From Salinicoccus cyprini (GTDB lineage Bacteria; Bacillota; Bacilli; Staphylococcales; Salinicoccaceae), in the NCBI RefSeq assembly GCF_007713705.1, contig NZ_VMSJ01000001.1:868001-932000 (forward strand): a stretch of DNA of 64,000 nucleotides, written 5' to 3'. Positions within the stretch are counted from its first letter, which is position 1. Each line of letters starts with the position of its first letter. The translations under genes and the position numbers were made by a program. Positions 8,401 to 17,351 of this stretch are shown here, in pieces. The notes under the pieces were generated by a model, which searched no databases, was not told the DNA's origin, and worked only from the letters and a program-made list of their open reading frames with translations.

Positions 8401-9369
8401 ATGAAGCATATCGAGACAATCATCATAGGGGCAGGACCATGCGGCCTGTCCACAGCGATAGAACTGCAGAACAGGAATATGGACTATCTGGTTATTGAAA
8501 AGGGTAATATTGTCGAGGCAATATACAACTATCCGACCCATCAGACCTTCTTCTCCTCAAGCGAGAAGCTGTCCATCGGAGAGTTCCCATTCATTACAGA
8601 AGAGCACAAACCGAAAAGAAACCAGGCGCTCGTCTACTATCGGGAAGTCGTCAAGCATTTCAACCTCAATATCAATACCTACGAAGAAGTGACGTCCGGA
8701 CGCAGGGCAGAGGACAAGTTCATTCTCGAGACTTCAAAGGGCAAGTACAGCTGCAGCCAGCTTGTAATTGCGACCGGCTATTATGGCCAGCCGAATGCGC
8801 TCAATGTTCCGGGCGAACATAAAAGCAAAGTCCATCACTATTTCAAGGAAGCCCACCCATTCTTCAATCAAAATGTACTGATCATCGGTGGAAAGAACTC
8901 CAGCGTGGATGCGGCCATTGAACTGGAGAAGGCGGGCAGCAATGTGACTGTCGTCTACCGCCAGGGTGCCTATTCCAAAAGCGTAAAGCCGTGGGTGCTG
9001 CCGCAATTCGATTCACTGGTTAAAAATGAAAGAGTGGCAATGCATTTCAGTACGGACGTCGTGGACATCAAGGATGACAGTGTGGTACTTGAAAAAGAGG
9101 GCGAAACATTCGAAATTCAAAACGATCATGTGTTTGCGATGATCGGGTATCATCCCGACTATCGTCTGCTGACGTCATTCGGTGTCGAACTGAACGAAAA
9201 CAGCCATGGTGTTGCCCCGCTGCACAGCAAGGAGACGATGGAAACCAATGTGGACGGACTGTACATTGCCGGAGTCATTGCTGCAGGCAATGATGCCAAT
9301 ACCATCTTCATAGAAAATGGCAGATTCCATGGTGGTGCCATTGCAGAGGATATTCAAAAAAGGAAATAG
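8401..9369 (+). CDS. ypdA: Bacillithiol disulfide reductase YpdA
   Basis: This 322-aa flavoprotein belongs to the YpdA (BdrA) group of NAD(P)H-dependent oxidoreductases, which reduce oxidised bacillithiol. An FAD-binding Rossmann motif IIIGAGPCG is at about residues 7-15, and a second nucleotide-binding motif IIGGKNSSVDAA lies near residue 163. The C-terminal block GLYIAGVIAAGNDANTIF is typical of the group. There is no CxxC redox pair of the thioredoxin reductase kind, which also fits YpdA. The ATG at 8401 follows GAAAGGTG at a good distance; the GTG at 8392 is inside that site. Other bacillithiol genes in the window are bshA and brxA. Confidence 0.88.
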   Translation: MKHIETIIIGAGPCGLSTAIELQNRNMDYLVIEKGNIVEAIYNYPTHQTFFSSSEKLSIGEFPFITEEHKPKRNQALVYYREVVKHFNLNINTYEEVTSGRRAEDKFILETSKGKYSCSQLVIATGYYGQPNALNVPGEHKSKVHHYFKEAHPFFNQNVLIIGGKNSSVDAAIELEKAGSNVTVVYRQGAYSKSVKPWVLPQFDSLVKNERVAMHFSTDVVDIKDDSVVLEKEGETFEIQNDHVFAMIGYHPDYRLLTSFGVELNENSHGVAPLHSKETMETNVDGLYIAGVIAAGNDANTIFIENGRFHGGAIAEDIQKRK

Positions 9370-9378
9370 CTGTATATA

Positions 9379-9418
9379 AAACAGCGCCTGCTGTCATTTC
9401 TGACAGCAGGCGCTGTTT
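9379..9418. terminator. Bidirectional terminator between ypdA and ansA
   Basis: A perfect 18-bp stem with a TTTC loop and A-rich and T-rich flanks (AAACAGCGCC / GGCGCTGTTT at the base) separates two convergent genes. Confidence 0.9.
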
Positions 9419-9422
9419 GATT

Positions 9423-10382
9423 CTAGTGCTGGAATACTTCAACCAGTTCTTCGTCCTTTATATCATTGCACAGGGCAAGCAGCAGCTTGATGCGCGCCTT
9501 CTGTCCATTCAGGCCATTCGAGAAGATGACACCCCTCTGCTTCAGGTCATAGCCGCCACCTTCATAATCATAGTAGCTGCCTACGATGCCGTTGAATGAA
9601 CGGGAGACAAGCACTGTACTGATGCCGGCCTCAAGCACACGCCCAAGCCCCTGAATCGCACTGGGTGGCAGATTACCCTGGCCAAGTCCTTCAATCACCA
9701 GGCCATCATAGTCTGCTGCCACCAATGCATCGAAAAATGTATCATCCAGATCGGCATGTGCTTTGATCAGTCCGACTTTCCTGCCGGAGTGTGCAGTATC
9801 GAACTGGTCCTGCAGACTGACCTGGTGGTGGAAGTGGATCTCATCCTTTGTCAATATGCCGATAGGTCCATGGTTCGGACTCTGGAAAGTGGCGATATTC
9901 GATGTATGTGTTTTGGTGACGTTCCTCGCCGTATGTATTTCATCATTGAAAACGACGAGTACACCTCTTGAATACGACTGGTCGTCCATGGCTGCACGCA
10001 GGCTGGAGATGTAGTTGTACATGCCATCGGAGCCGATTTCATTAAAAGACCGCATGGCACCGGTAATGACGACCGGCTGGCCGATGTTCAGTGTGAGATC
10101 AAGGAAATAGGCGGTCTCCTCAAGCGTATCCGTGCCGTGTGTGATGACAAATCCGTCATAGTCATCCACACCCGAAAGAATGATATCCCGGATGGCAATC
10201 ATATCGTCCAGGGTCATATGAGGTGAAGGTTTCCTTACAGGATAGGATTCTTCAAGGTCGATATCAAGGAGATCCGTCTCCTCGAACTTGACCGGATTTT
10301 CTCCGGCTGGATTGACCAGTCCTTGTGATGAGGACATGCTGATGGTCCCTCCGGTATGTATTGCCAGTATTTTTTTGTGCAT
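9423..10382 (-). CDS. ansA: L-asparaginase, type I
   Basis: This 319-aa enzyme hydrolyses asparagine to aspartate and ammonia, probably in the cytoplasm because there is no signal peptide. The N-terminal catalytic threonine lies in HTGGTIS (Thr13), and the second catalytic block is ITHGTDTLEETAYFLD near residue 85. Length and motifs fit the AnsA family. It is transcribed alone, divergent from cmk and convergent with ypdA, an arrangement also seen in staphylococci. A ribosome-binding site AGGAGG stands just before the start. Confidence 0.93.
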   Translation of the reverse strand: MHKKILAIHTGGTISMSSSQGLVNPAGENPVKFEETDLLDIDLEESYPVRKPSPHMTLDDMIAIRDIILSGVDDYDGFVITHGTDTLEETAYFLDLTLNIGQPVVITGAMRSFNEIGSDGMYNYISSLRAAMDDQSYSRGVLVVFNDEIHTARNVTKTHTSNIATFQSPNHGPIGILTKDEIHFHHQVSLQDQFDTAHSGRKVGLIKAHADLDDTFFDALVAADYDGLVIEGLGQGNLPPSAIQGLGRVLEAGISTVLVSRSFNGIVGSYYDYEGGGYDLKQRGVIFSNGLNGQKARIKLLLALCNDIKDEELVEVFQH

Positions 10383-10414
10383 ATGACTTCCTCCTAAACG
10401 AATCTATAAAACTA

Positions 10415-10423
10415 TGATAGAAT
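10415..10423 (+). promoter_or_regulatory. Extended -10 promoter of cmk
   Basis: TG-A-TAGAAT is an extended -10 element about 30 bp before the cmk start. No strong -35 is seen. Confidence 0.4.
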
Positions 10424-10453
10424 AAACTGGAACAATGAACAAGGCGGGTTTAT

Positions 10454-11110
10454 ATGAAAAAGAAAATCAATATCGCAATTGATGGTCCTGCTGCAGCAGG
10501 CAAGAGTACAATATCCAGACGGATTGCAGAAAGAATGGATTACATATACATCGACACCGGTGCAATGTACCGGGCTGTCACACTGCACGTCATCCGTCAT
10601 GGCAGGCAGGTTCTGGATGACTTGGATGATCTCGACATCCGTTTCGGTACAGGGGGCACCACACTGTATCTGAACGGGGAGGACGTCTCTGAAGACATCC
10701 GTACGCTCGAAGTGACAAGTAATGTAAGCGAAGTTTCAAGTGTGCCCGAGGTGAGGCGCTATCTTGTCTCAATGCAGCAGAAGATTGCAGAGGACAAGGG
10801 TGTCGTCATGGACGGCAGGGATATCGGGACAACAGTGCTGCCTGAAGCCGAACTCAAGATCTTCATGAAGGCATCTCCTGAAATACGCGCCAGACGCAGG
10901 CTCAAGGAAGAGGAGGCGCGCGGAGTCGAAATCGACCTTGAAACGCTGACCACCCAGATCATCCGCCGGGATGATCTCGATATGAACAGGGAGATTTCAC
11001 CGCTCTCGAAGGCTCATGATGCGGTGCTTCTCGATACGAGTCATATGGGCATCACGGAAGTGGAAGACAAAATCATAAAAATGGCTTCAGATCTGCTGAA
11101 GGGAGACTAG
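10454..11110 (+). CDS. cmk: Cytidylate kinase
   Basis: Cmk phosphorylates CMP and dCMP for nucleotide and lipid precursor synthesis. The 218-aa protein has the P-loop GPAAAGKST at residues 11-19, the substrate block YIDTGAMYRA and the DGRDIGT motif near residue 120, all diagnostic for the family. The order cmk-plsC-rpsA-der-gpsA-hup is close to the Bacillus order. It is followed by plsC after 2 bp, so the two are coupled. Confidence 0.95.
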   Translation: MKKKINIAIDGPAAAGKSTISRRIAERMDYIYIDTGAMYRAVTLHVIRHGRQVLDDLDDLDIRFGTGGTTLYLNGEDVSEDIRTLEVTSNVSEVSSVPEVRRYLVSMQQKIAEDKGVVMDGRDIGTTVLPEAELKIFMKASPEIRARRRLKEEEARGVEIDLETLTTQIIRRDDLDMNREISPLSKAHDAVLLDTSHMGITEVEDKIIKMASDLLKGD

Positions 11111-11112
11111 AA

Positions 11113-11688
11113 ATGCTATACGGCACAGTAAAAGCAATTGTAAAGAAGTACTATCAGGCCAGATTCAAAATCAGGGTGATCGGTGAGGATAGGATCCCGG
11201 CAGACGGTCCTGTACTCATCTGCAGCAACCACACCTCACTCTATGACCCACCACTGATTGCTGTCAGTGTGAAGCGTGAGATGTCATTCTTCGCAAAATC
11301 GGAACTGTTCAGGATTCCTGTTCTCGGCAATCTTATCAGCCGCTTGAATGCCGTACCTGTCGAACGGGGAAAAGGCGATCGTGCAGCATTGAAGAAATCC
11401 ATCGAAGTGCTTGAAGGCGGAAGCATGCTGCTCGTCTTCCCGGAAGGCAGCAGAAACAAGTCCGGCACACTCAAGGATCTTCAGCAGGGTGCAAGCTTCA
11501 TGGCAGTAAAAGCTGAGGCGCAGATTGTACCTGCAGCAATCAAAGGCAGCTATGACAGGAAAAAGGGCATCACCATCGTGTTCGGCAAGCCCATCGATAC
11601 AAAGTCGCTGATTGAATCTGGGAAAAATCGCAAGGATATTACGGAAAATATTAAAGATGGCATCAACAATCTTCTTATTTCCGGTTAA
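11113..11688 (+). CDS. plsC: 1-acyl-sn-glycerol-3-phosphate acyltransferase PlsC
   Basis: PlsC adds the second acyl chain to lysophosphatidic acid to make phosphatidic acid. The 191-aa protein has the acyltransferase motif I NHTSLYD (His40, Asp45), the substrate-binding FPEGSRNKSG near residue 117, and VPAAIKGSY. It is translationally linked to cmk with 2 bp between them. In B. subtilis a PlsC gene also lies beside cmk. Confidence 0.92.
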   Translation: MLYGTVKAIVKKYYQARFKIRVIGEDRIPADGPVLICSNHTSLYDPPLIAVSVKREMSFFAKSELFRIPVLGNLISRLNAVPVERGKGDRAALKKSIEVLEGGSMLLVFPEGSRNKSGTLKDLQQGASFMAVKAEAQIVPAAIKGSYDRKKGITIVFGKPIDTKSLIESGKNRKDITENIKDGINNLLISG

Positions 11689-11762
11689 TTACTTGACAAA
11701 TCAATATATTTATAAGAAGTTAGATGTATACACTTTATAGTAATGTAATTGGAGGCAGGCAT

Positions 11763-12980
11763 ATGACGACTGAAAATACTGTGAACGAAGAAAACAATGA
11801 AGAACTGAATGAAGAAGTGAACACTTCGGAAGAAACAGGTACAAATACTTCTAGCACATTTGAAATCGGTGATACTGTAAGAGGTACGGTTTACAAGATA
11901 GAAGACAAATTTGTAAAAGCCCACATCGAAGATTCCGATTTTGAAGGTATCGTACCAATCAGCCAACTCACCAACAAAAGAATCGAACGTCCTGAAGAGG
12001 TTGTTTCCGAAGAAGACACAATCGAAGGCATTGTCATCAAAGTTGAAAATGAAGAAGATCGCAAGAATGTCATCTTCTCCATCAGAAAACTTGATGAGTC
12101 GAACGCTTATGACAGCCTGCAATCAGCCAAGGAAAATGACGAAACAATTACAGGAACAGTAATGGAAGTCGTAAAAGCTGGACTTGTTGTCGATGTTGGT
12201 GTCAGAGGATTCATCCCTGCATCACTGCTTTCGGATGCCTATATCGAAGATCTTGACCAGTTTGATGGTCAGGAACTCGAAGTCAAGGTTGAAGATATCG
12301 AACCTGAAAAGAATCGTGTTATCCTGAACCGCAAGCGGATTGTTGAAGCGGAAAAGACTGAAGAGCGCAAGAAGCAGCTCGAATCTCTTGAAGCAGGCAG
12401 CATTGTGGAAGGCGAAGTTGTACGGATCACCACTTTCGGTGCATTCATCAATCTTGGCGAAGTCGATGGTCTGGCCCACATTTCCGAGCTCGATTACAGC
12501 CGAGTTGAAAAAGTTGAAGATGCAGTCAGTATCGGTGATAAAGTACAGGTCAAAATTCTTGATGTGGATCCTGAACAGGAAAGAATCAGCCTTTCCCTGA
12601 AACAGGCTCAGGCAAGTCCTTTCGATTCATTCCTCAATGCACATTCCGAGGGGGATGTTCTGGAAGGTACAGTGAAAAGACTGGTGGACTTCGGTGCATT
12701 CGTCGAAGTGGCATCCGGTGTGGAAGGTCTGGTCCATGTTTCTGAAATCAGCCACGAACACGTAGCAACACCATCCGACGTGCTGAAGGAAGGTCAGACA
12801 GTCTCTGTCAAGATCCTGTCACTGAACGAAGACTCCGAGAAAGTTTCACTTTCCATAAAAGAGACTTCAGACAGACCAGCCAGAGAAGAACAGGCTAAAG
12901 TATACCGCGATGATACAGAGGATGATGGTCCGACTCTCGGAGATGTATTCGGAGATCGCTTCAGAGACCTGGACATCTAG
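11763..12980 (+). CDS. rpsA: 30S ribosomal protein S1 homologue
   Basis: This 405-aa RNA-binding protein has four S1 (OB-fold) repeats, beginning near residues 36, 123, 208 and 293. The last two are closest to consensus, with TTFGAFINLGEVDGLAHISE and VDFGAFVEVASGVEGLVHVS. Gram-positive S1 homologues have four repeats rather than the six of E. coli. The first 30 residues are acidic and low in complexity. The ATG at 11763 follows GGAGG at 11751-11755; the in-frame ATG at 11724 has no ribosome-binding site. TTGACA at 11693-11698 may be part of its promoter, but no well-placed -10 was found. Confidence 0.93.
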   Translation: MTTENTVNEENNEELNEEVNTSEETGTNTSSTFEIGDTVRGTVYKIEDKFVKAHIEDSDFEGIVPISQLTNKRIERPEEVVSEEDTIEGIVIKVENEEDRKNVIFSIRKLDESNAYDSLQSAKENDETITGTVMEVVKAGLVVDVGVRGFIPASLLSDAYIEDLDQFDGQELEVKVEDIEPEKNRVILNRKRIVEAEKTEERKKQLESLEAGSIVEGEVVRITTFGAFINLGEVDGLAHISELDYSRVEKVEDAVSIGDKVQVKILDVDPEQERISLSLKQAQASPFDSFLNAHSEGDVLEGTVKRLVDFGAFVEVASGVEGLVHVSEISHEHVATPSDVLKEGQTVSVKILSLNEDSEKVSLSIKETSDRPAREEQAKVYRDDTEDDGPTLGDVFGDRFRDLDI

Positions 12981-13011
12981 AACGACTTCAAATTCAATAT
13001 GTCATCAACCG

Positions 13012-13045
13012 ATAAAGAGCGATATGTATCGCTCTTTATTTTATT
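13012..13045 (+). terminator. Terminator after rpsA
   Basis: A 13-bp perfect stem (ATAAAGAGCGATA with TATCGCTCTTTAT) is followed by a T-rich run. Confidence 0.85.
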
Positions 13046-13082
13046 TTTGTGTTAAAATGATTTTAAATATAGGAGGTAGTCC

Positions 13083-14393
13083 ATGTATAAACCAACAATA
13101 GCCGTGGTAGGGAGACCGAACGTCGGAAAGTCTACTTTGTTCAACCGCATCATCGGTGAAAGAAAAGCAATTGTAGAAGATTCCCCAGGCGTTACGAGAG
13201 ACCGTCTCTATGCTGCCGGCGACTGGCTCAACCACGAGTTCAACGTCATCGATACTGGTGGAATCGAAATCAAAGATGAACCATTCCAGGAACAGATTAA
13301 AATGCAGGCCGAAATAGCCATACTGGAAGCTGACGTCATCATCATGATCACCAACGGCCGGGAAGGCGTGACCGAGGACGATCTATTCGTCGCACGTATT
13401 CTCCAGAAATCCAAAAAACCCGTTGTGCTTGCAGTAAATAAAATAGATAACTTTGAAATGCGTAATGACATATATGAATTCTATCAGCTTGGACTTGGAG
13501 ATCCATTCCCTGTTTCGGGTTCCCACGGGCTCGGACTTGGTGATGTGCTCGATGAAGCAGTCGAACATTTCAAGAATCTTGAGACGGAAGAGGAAGAGGA
13601 CGACTCGGTCAGAGTTTCGCTGATCGGCCGTCCGAACGTCGGCAAATCAAGCCTTGTCAATGCAATCCTTGGTGAAGAGCGGGTAATCGTATCCGATATC
13701 GCCGGAACAACCCGGGATGCAATCGATACCGAGTATTTCTATAATGATGAACACTATACGCTTGTGGACACAGCAGGGATGCGCAAACGCGGTAAAGTAT
13801 ACGAAGCGACAGAGAAATACTCCGTTCTTCGGGCGACACGCGCAATTGAACGCTCCGATGTTGTTCTGGTCGTGCTGAACGGGGAAGAGGGCATCATCGA
13901 GCAGGATAAGCGTATTGCCGGTCTGGCTCATGAAGCCGGACGTGCTGTCGTCATCGTCGTCAACAAATGGGATGCAGTGGAGAAAGACGATAAGACGATG
14001 AAGAAGTTCGAAGACAAGGTGAGACAGGAATTCCAGTTCCTCGACTACGCGCCGATCACTTTCGTATCAGCATTGAAAAAAACGCGCATGACAACACTTT
14101 TTCCGCTGATCAGCCTTGTCAACGAGTCCCATAAGAAGCGTGTACAGTCCAGTACATTGAATGAAGTGCTTGTCGACAGTGTCAGCATGAATCCGACACC
14201 TACAGACAATGGACGCAGATTGAGCATCTACTACGGTACCCAGGTCAGTGTCGCGCCTCCGACGTTTGTACTATTCGTCAACGATGTGGAGCTGATGCAT
14301 TTCAGCTACCGGAGGTATTTGCAGAACCAGCTGAGGAAGGCCTTCGACTTCACCGGTACTCCAATACACATTCTCAGTAGGAAAAGAAATTAG
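13083..14393 (+). CDS. der: Ribosome assembly GTPase Der (EngA)
   Basis: Der is an essential GTPase needed for 50S subunit maturation. The 436-aa protein has two consecutive G domains, with P-loops GRPNVGKST at about 10-18 and [10 protein letters not shown] at about 181-190. G3 DTGG and DTAG motifs and NKID and NKWD G4 motifs are present. A C-terminal KH-like domain starts near residue 355. The double G domain is unique to Der. It is preceded by AGGAGG and followed by gpsA after 15 bp, as in B. subtilis. Confidence 0.97.
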   Translation: MYKPTIAVVGRPNVGKSTLFNRIIGERKAIVEDSPGVTRDRLYAAGDWLNHEFNVIDTGGIEIKDEPFQEQIKMQAEIAILEADVIIMITNGREGVTEDDLFVARILQKSKKPVVLAVNKIDNFEMRNDIYEFYQLGLGDPFPVSGSHGLGLGDVLDEAVEHFKNLETEEEEDDSVRVSLIGRPNVGKSSLVNAILGEERVIVSDIAGTTRDAIDTEYFYNDEHYTLVDTAGMRKRGKVYEATEKYSVLRATRAIERSDVVLVVLNGEEGIIEQDKRIAGLAHEAGRAVVIVVNKWDAVEKDDKTMKKFEDKVRQEFQFLDYAPITFVSALKKTRMTTLFPLISLVNESHKKRVQSSTLNEVLVDSVSMNPTPTDNGRRLSIYYGTQVSVAPPTFVLFVNDVELMHFSYRRYLQNQLRKAFDFTGTPIHILSRKRN

Positions 14394-14408
14394 GAGGGTG
14401 CAGTCCTT

Positions 14409-15467
14409 ATGAAAATTACAGTGATCGGCACGGGCAGTTTCGGTACCAGTCTTGCCATGGTGCTTGCTGATAATGGTCATGATGTGCGTATTTATGGCAG
14501 GAATAGGGCCGTTGTAGATGAAATCAATGAACAGCATACAAACGTCAACTATCTGAAGGAAGTTTCAATTCCTGAATCCGTGAAAGCACTATCCATCATG
14601 GAGGAAAGCATCTCCCATGCAGAACTCATCGTACTCGCCGTTCCTGTCAAAGCTATGCGGCAGGTCGCCAGGGAAGTCCATGGGCACCTTCGGGCGATGC
14701 ACAAGAAGGTGCTGCTTGTCCACGTTGCCAAAGGACTGGAACTCGATACCCACCTGAGAGTATCGGAAATCATTTCGGAAGAGACGGATGACGAAACAGT
14801 AGAGGATATCTGTATACTCAGCGGTCCAAGCCACGCCGAAGAGGTTGCCAGAAGGGCGCCTACCACTGTCAGTGCAGCATCCATCGGTCCTGAAGGTGCA
14901 AAAATCATACAGGATGTCTTCATGACCCGGTACTTTCGTGTCTACCATAATGATGATATGACGGGCGTGGAGATTGGCGGTGCGCTTAAGAACATCATTG
15001 CGCTCGCCATCGGTGTACTGCACGGTCTCAATTTCGGAGACAATGCAAAGGCGGCCATCATTACGCGTGGTCTGCAGGAAATTGCACGGCTCGGCACACG
15101 CATGGGTGCAAATCCATTGACGTTTCTCGGACTGACCGGCATGGGTGATCTGATTGTCACAGCGACAAGCATGCATTCACGAAACTACCGCTGCGGCATC
15201 ATGCTGGCAGAAGGCAGAAGTGTCGAGGAAGCCCAGCAGGAAATGGGCATGGTGGTTGAAGGCGTCAATACGACGCGTGCAGCCTATGAGCTTGCAAAAC
15301 AGTATGACGTCGAGATGCCCATCACCAAAGTGCTCTATCAGTACCTTTTTGAGGATATCAGCGAGGAGGAGGCTTTCTACGCATTGATGATGCGTGAGAA
15401 GACCGGTGAAACGGATGATCTGAAAGAGGCACTGCAGCAACAATATAAAGAATGGACTAGAGAGTGA
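14409..15467 (+). CDS. gpsA: Glycerol-3-phosphate dehydrogenase [NAD(P)+]
   Basis: GpsA reduces dihydroxyacetone phosphate to sn-glycerol-3-phosphate for phospholipid synthesis. The 352-aa protein opens with the nucleotide-binding motif IGTGSFGTSLA (residues 6-16). It carries the catalytic lysine block GGALKNIIALAIG near residue 195 and GLTGMGDL near 240. It is a little longer than the usual 330-345 aa, the extra residues being at the C-terminus. It lies 15 bp after der and 4 bp before the next gene. Confidence 0.96.
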   Translation: MKITVIGTGSFGTSLAMVLADNGHDVRIYGRNRAVVDEINEQHTNVNYLKEVSIPESVKALSIMEESISHAELIVLAVPVKAMRQVAREVHGHLRAMHKKVLLVHVAKGLELDTHLRVSEIISEETDDETVEDICILSGPSHAEEVARRAPTTVSAASIGPEGAKIIQDVFMTRYFRVYHNDDMTGVEIGGALKNIIALAIGVLHGLNFGDNAKAAIITRGLQEIARLGTRMGANPLTFLGLTGMGDLIVTATSMHSRNYRCGIMLAEGRSVEEAQQEMGMVVEGVNTTRAAYELAKQYDVEMPITKVLYQYLFEDISEEEAFYALMMREKTGETDDLKEALQQQYKEWTRE

Positions 15468-15471
15468 TAAG

Positions 15472-15678
15472 ATGTTTGATATATCAAGAATGAATTTAAT
15501 GTGGATTTCGTTCTATTCACTGGGCGCAATGGCCCTTGCAGCCGTGCTCATTTATGTTGCACGGTATAAGATTCCTTCACGCCCCATAAGTATCATGGTC
15601 TCCCTGATTGCGTGGGCACTGCTGATATTCGCCTTTCTGCTGATGATACCGGTACTTGGAGGCAGCAGTCATGCGTAG
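15472..15678 (+). CDS. DUF2768-type small membrane protein (YphE-like)
   Basis: This 68-aa protein is mostly two hydrophobic helices (about 10-30 and 40-62) joined by a short basic loop, RYKIPSR. Its place right after gpsA and before a lipoprotein and hup matches B. subtilis yphE, a DUF2768 gene of unknown function. The assignment rests on position, size and hydrophobic pattern. No catalytic motif is visible. It overlaps the next gene by 8 bp, so the two are probably translated together. Confidence 0.7.
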   Translation: MFDISRMNLMWISFYSLGAMALAAVLIYVARYKIPSRPISIMVSLIAWALLIFAFLLMIPVLGGSSHA

Positions 15679-16393
15679 TTTCAGACTCCTATTCATCACC
15701 TTGATCAGCAGTATACTTCTCGCAGGATGCCTGTACCCGGAATCCGAAAGGGTTCAGAATGCTATTCCGGACGAACTTCAGATTGAAATGGTCCAGAACG
15801 CTGTAGACCAGTATAGGGAAGCTTCTGGAGGTCTTCTGCCGATCAAGACGCAGACGGACCAGCGGGAGTACCTGGAATACCAGATTGATTTCGCCAAACT
15901 GGTACCCGATTATCTGGATGAGCGTCCTGAAAACGCCTATGAATCTGGTGGCAGCTACCAGTATGTCATCATAGACGCTGAGGAGGATCCGAAAGTCAAG
16001 CTCGCAGATCTTCGCATCACTGATGAAATCAGATCCCTTACCATCCGTCTGAATGCACTTGGAGAGAACGTACAGCTCGGGGAACCGATCGGTCCCAATG
16101 TCTATCCGCTTGACCTTGATTTCTATAAGCTTGAAGAGAATCCCACCGTGACAAGCCCCTATACAGATTCGGCGCTCAATGTATACTACAATGGAGGACA
16201 GCAGTTCATTGTGGACTACAGGGAGGACATCGGCAGAATCATTCGCGAGAATGGTCTGGAATTCGAAACTGGAGAGGACGTAAGACACGTCCTGTATGAA
16301 TATACACCTATTGTTCCTATCTATTCTCCTGAAATCACAGTGAATGAAGAAAACGAGCCGATCTTCATGACAAACCGCCACAAAAGCGATTAA
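15671..16393 (+). CDS. Predicted lipoprotein (YphF-like)
   Basis: This 240-aa protein begins with a short signal peptide ending in the lipobox LLAGC (Cys20), so it should be a membrane-anchored lipoprotein facing outside. The rest is soluble, acidic and without a recognised domain. Position between a YphE-like gene and hup matches B. subtilis yphF, which has no assigned function. The ATG at 15671 is preferred because GGAGG (15658-15662) lies 8 bp upstream; the in-frame TTG at 15656 overlaps that site and would break the signal peptide. Confidence 0.75.
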   Translation: MRSFRLLFITLISSILLAGCLYPESERVQNAIPDELQIEMVQNAVDQYREASGGLLPIKTQTDQREYLEYQIDFAKLVPDYLDERPENAYESGGSYQYVIIDAEEDPKVKLADLRITDEIRSLTIRLNALGENVQLGEPIGPNVYPLDLDFYKLEENPTVTSPYTDSALNVYYNGGQQFIVDYREDIGRIIRENGLEFETGEDVRHVLYEYTPIVPIYSPEITVNEENEPIFMTNRHKSD

Positions 16394-16463
16394 AACGGCG
16401 TTTTTTGGCTATAAAGCGCCTAAATCCGTTGCAGTGCTACATTCACTGTGTTAAAGTCAAAAC

Positions 16464-16489
16464 ATAATGATAATCATGTTTATCATTAT
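16464..16489. promoter_or_regulatory. Palindrome upstream of hup
   Basis: Perfect 10-bp arms, ATAATGATAA and TTATCATTAT, are separated by six bases and end 23 bp before the hup start. The half-sites TGATAAT and TTTATCA resemble Fur half-sites, but their 4-bp spacing does not match the usual 7-1-7 Fur box. There is no T-tract. It may be an operator or a 5' leader hairpin. Confidence 0.5.
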
Positions 16490-16512
16490 AGTCATATAAG
16501 GAGGTGGATCTG

Positions 16513-16785
16513 ATGAACAAAACAGATTTGATCAATGCTGTCAGCGATCAGGCTGACCTTACTAAAAAAGAAGCAGGTGCTGCTGTTGATGCAGTATTTG
16601 ACACTATTCAAGAATCACTGAAAAATGGTGAGAAAGTACAGCTTATCGGTTTCGGTAACTTCGAAGTACGTGAGCGTTCAGCAAGAAAAGGACGTAATCC
16701 ACAATCTGGAGAAGAAATTGAAATCTCAGCATCAAAAGTCCCTGCATTCAAAGCAGGCAAAGCACTTAAAGATGCAGTAAAATAA
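16513..16785 (+). CDS. hup: DNA-binding protein HU
   Basis: HU is the abundant nucleoid protein that bends DNA without strong sequence preference. The 90-aa protein has the standard length, the N-terminal helix pair ([12 protein letters not shown]...), the [20 protein letters not shown] arm that inserts into the minor groove, and a lysine-rich end. The ATG at 16513 follows GGAGGTG by 6 bp; a GTG at 16504 lies within that site. It is flanked by the palindrome upstream and a terminator downstream, so it is probably a single-gene unit. Confidence 0.97.
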   Translation: MNKTDLINAVSDQADLTKKEAGAAVDAVFDTIQESLKNGEKVQLIGFGNFEVRERSARKGRNPQSGEEIEISASKVPAFKAGKALKDAVK

Positions 16786-16795
16786 TTTAATTATT

Positions 16796-16821
16796 TAGGC
16801 CTAACGTAATGGTTAGGTCTA
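16796..16821 (+). terminator. Terminator after hup
   Basis: Arms TAGGCCTAAC and GTTAGGTCTA form a stem with one G-U pair and a GTAATG loop. The flanks are AT-rich rather than a pure T-run. Confidence 0.65.
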
Positions 16822-16845
16822 TTAATTTATAAGGTGATATTTGTC

Positions 16846-17346
16846 ATGAATGCGCTCAGGAAAGAACTTGAATCCGACCTCGGTCCCAACTCATGGATCC
16901 TCGATATACATAATGACCCCTTCTTCGACTTTTTCTCGGAAGAGGCGCATATCCTAAGCAGCCCCCATGTCAACCAGGCAGTGCTGCTGTTCAACACCGC
17001 CCTCAACTTCCTGGATCGTGTACCTGAAGATGCAGACAGGGAGCTCCACGTACTTGCGGGCGACTACCTGTTCAGCAAATTCTATATGATACTCTCCAGG
17101 CATGAAGAGTATGAAGTGCTGCATGATATGATGGAGATGTCCAAATCCCTTAATTCCAGAAAGTCCGAACTGGCGACGGGTAAGGTGCCGCCTGACCCAC
17201 AGGAGGTGGAATGGCTGCTCTATGGTCCGATGCTCTACCTCATATCCAACCGATATATTGATGGTCGTCTCGGTGAGGTCATAGAGGCAAGCATGAACAA
17301 CCTGGATATCACTTCACTTCCATACATAAACCAAAAGCAAGGGTGA
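16846..17346 (+). CDS. hepS: Heptaprenyl diphosphate synthase component I
   Basis: This 166-aa protein is the small, non-catalytic partner of HepT in making the C35 side chain of menaquinone. Length, mostly helical sequence and position between hup and menG match HepS (GerCA). It is shorter than the Bacillus protein, as is common in staphylococci. No DDxxD motif is present, as expected for component I. The ATG at 16846 is chosen from AAGGTGAT 8 bp upstream. It is 5 bp ahead of menG and presumably cotranscribed with it and hepT. Confidence 0.82.
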   Translation: MNALRKELESDLGPNSWILDIHNDPFFDFFSEEAHILSSPHVNQAVLLFNTALNFLDRVPEDADRELHVLAGDYLFSKFYMILSRHEEYEVLHDMMEMSKSLNSRKSELATGKVPPDPQEVEWLLYGPMLYLISNRYIDGRLGEVIEASMNNLDITSLPYINQKQG

Positions 17347-17351
17347 GTTGA

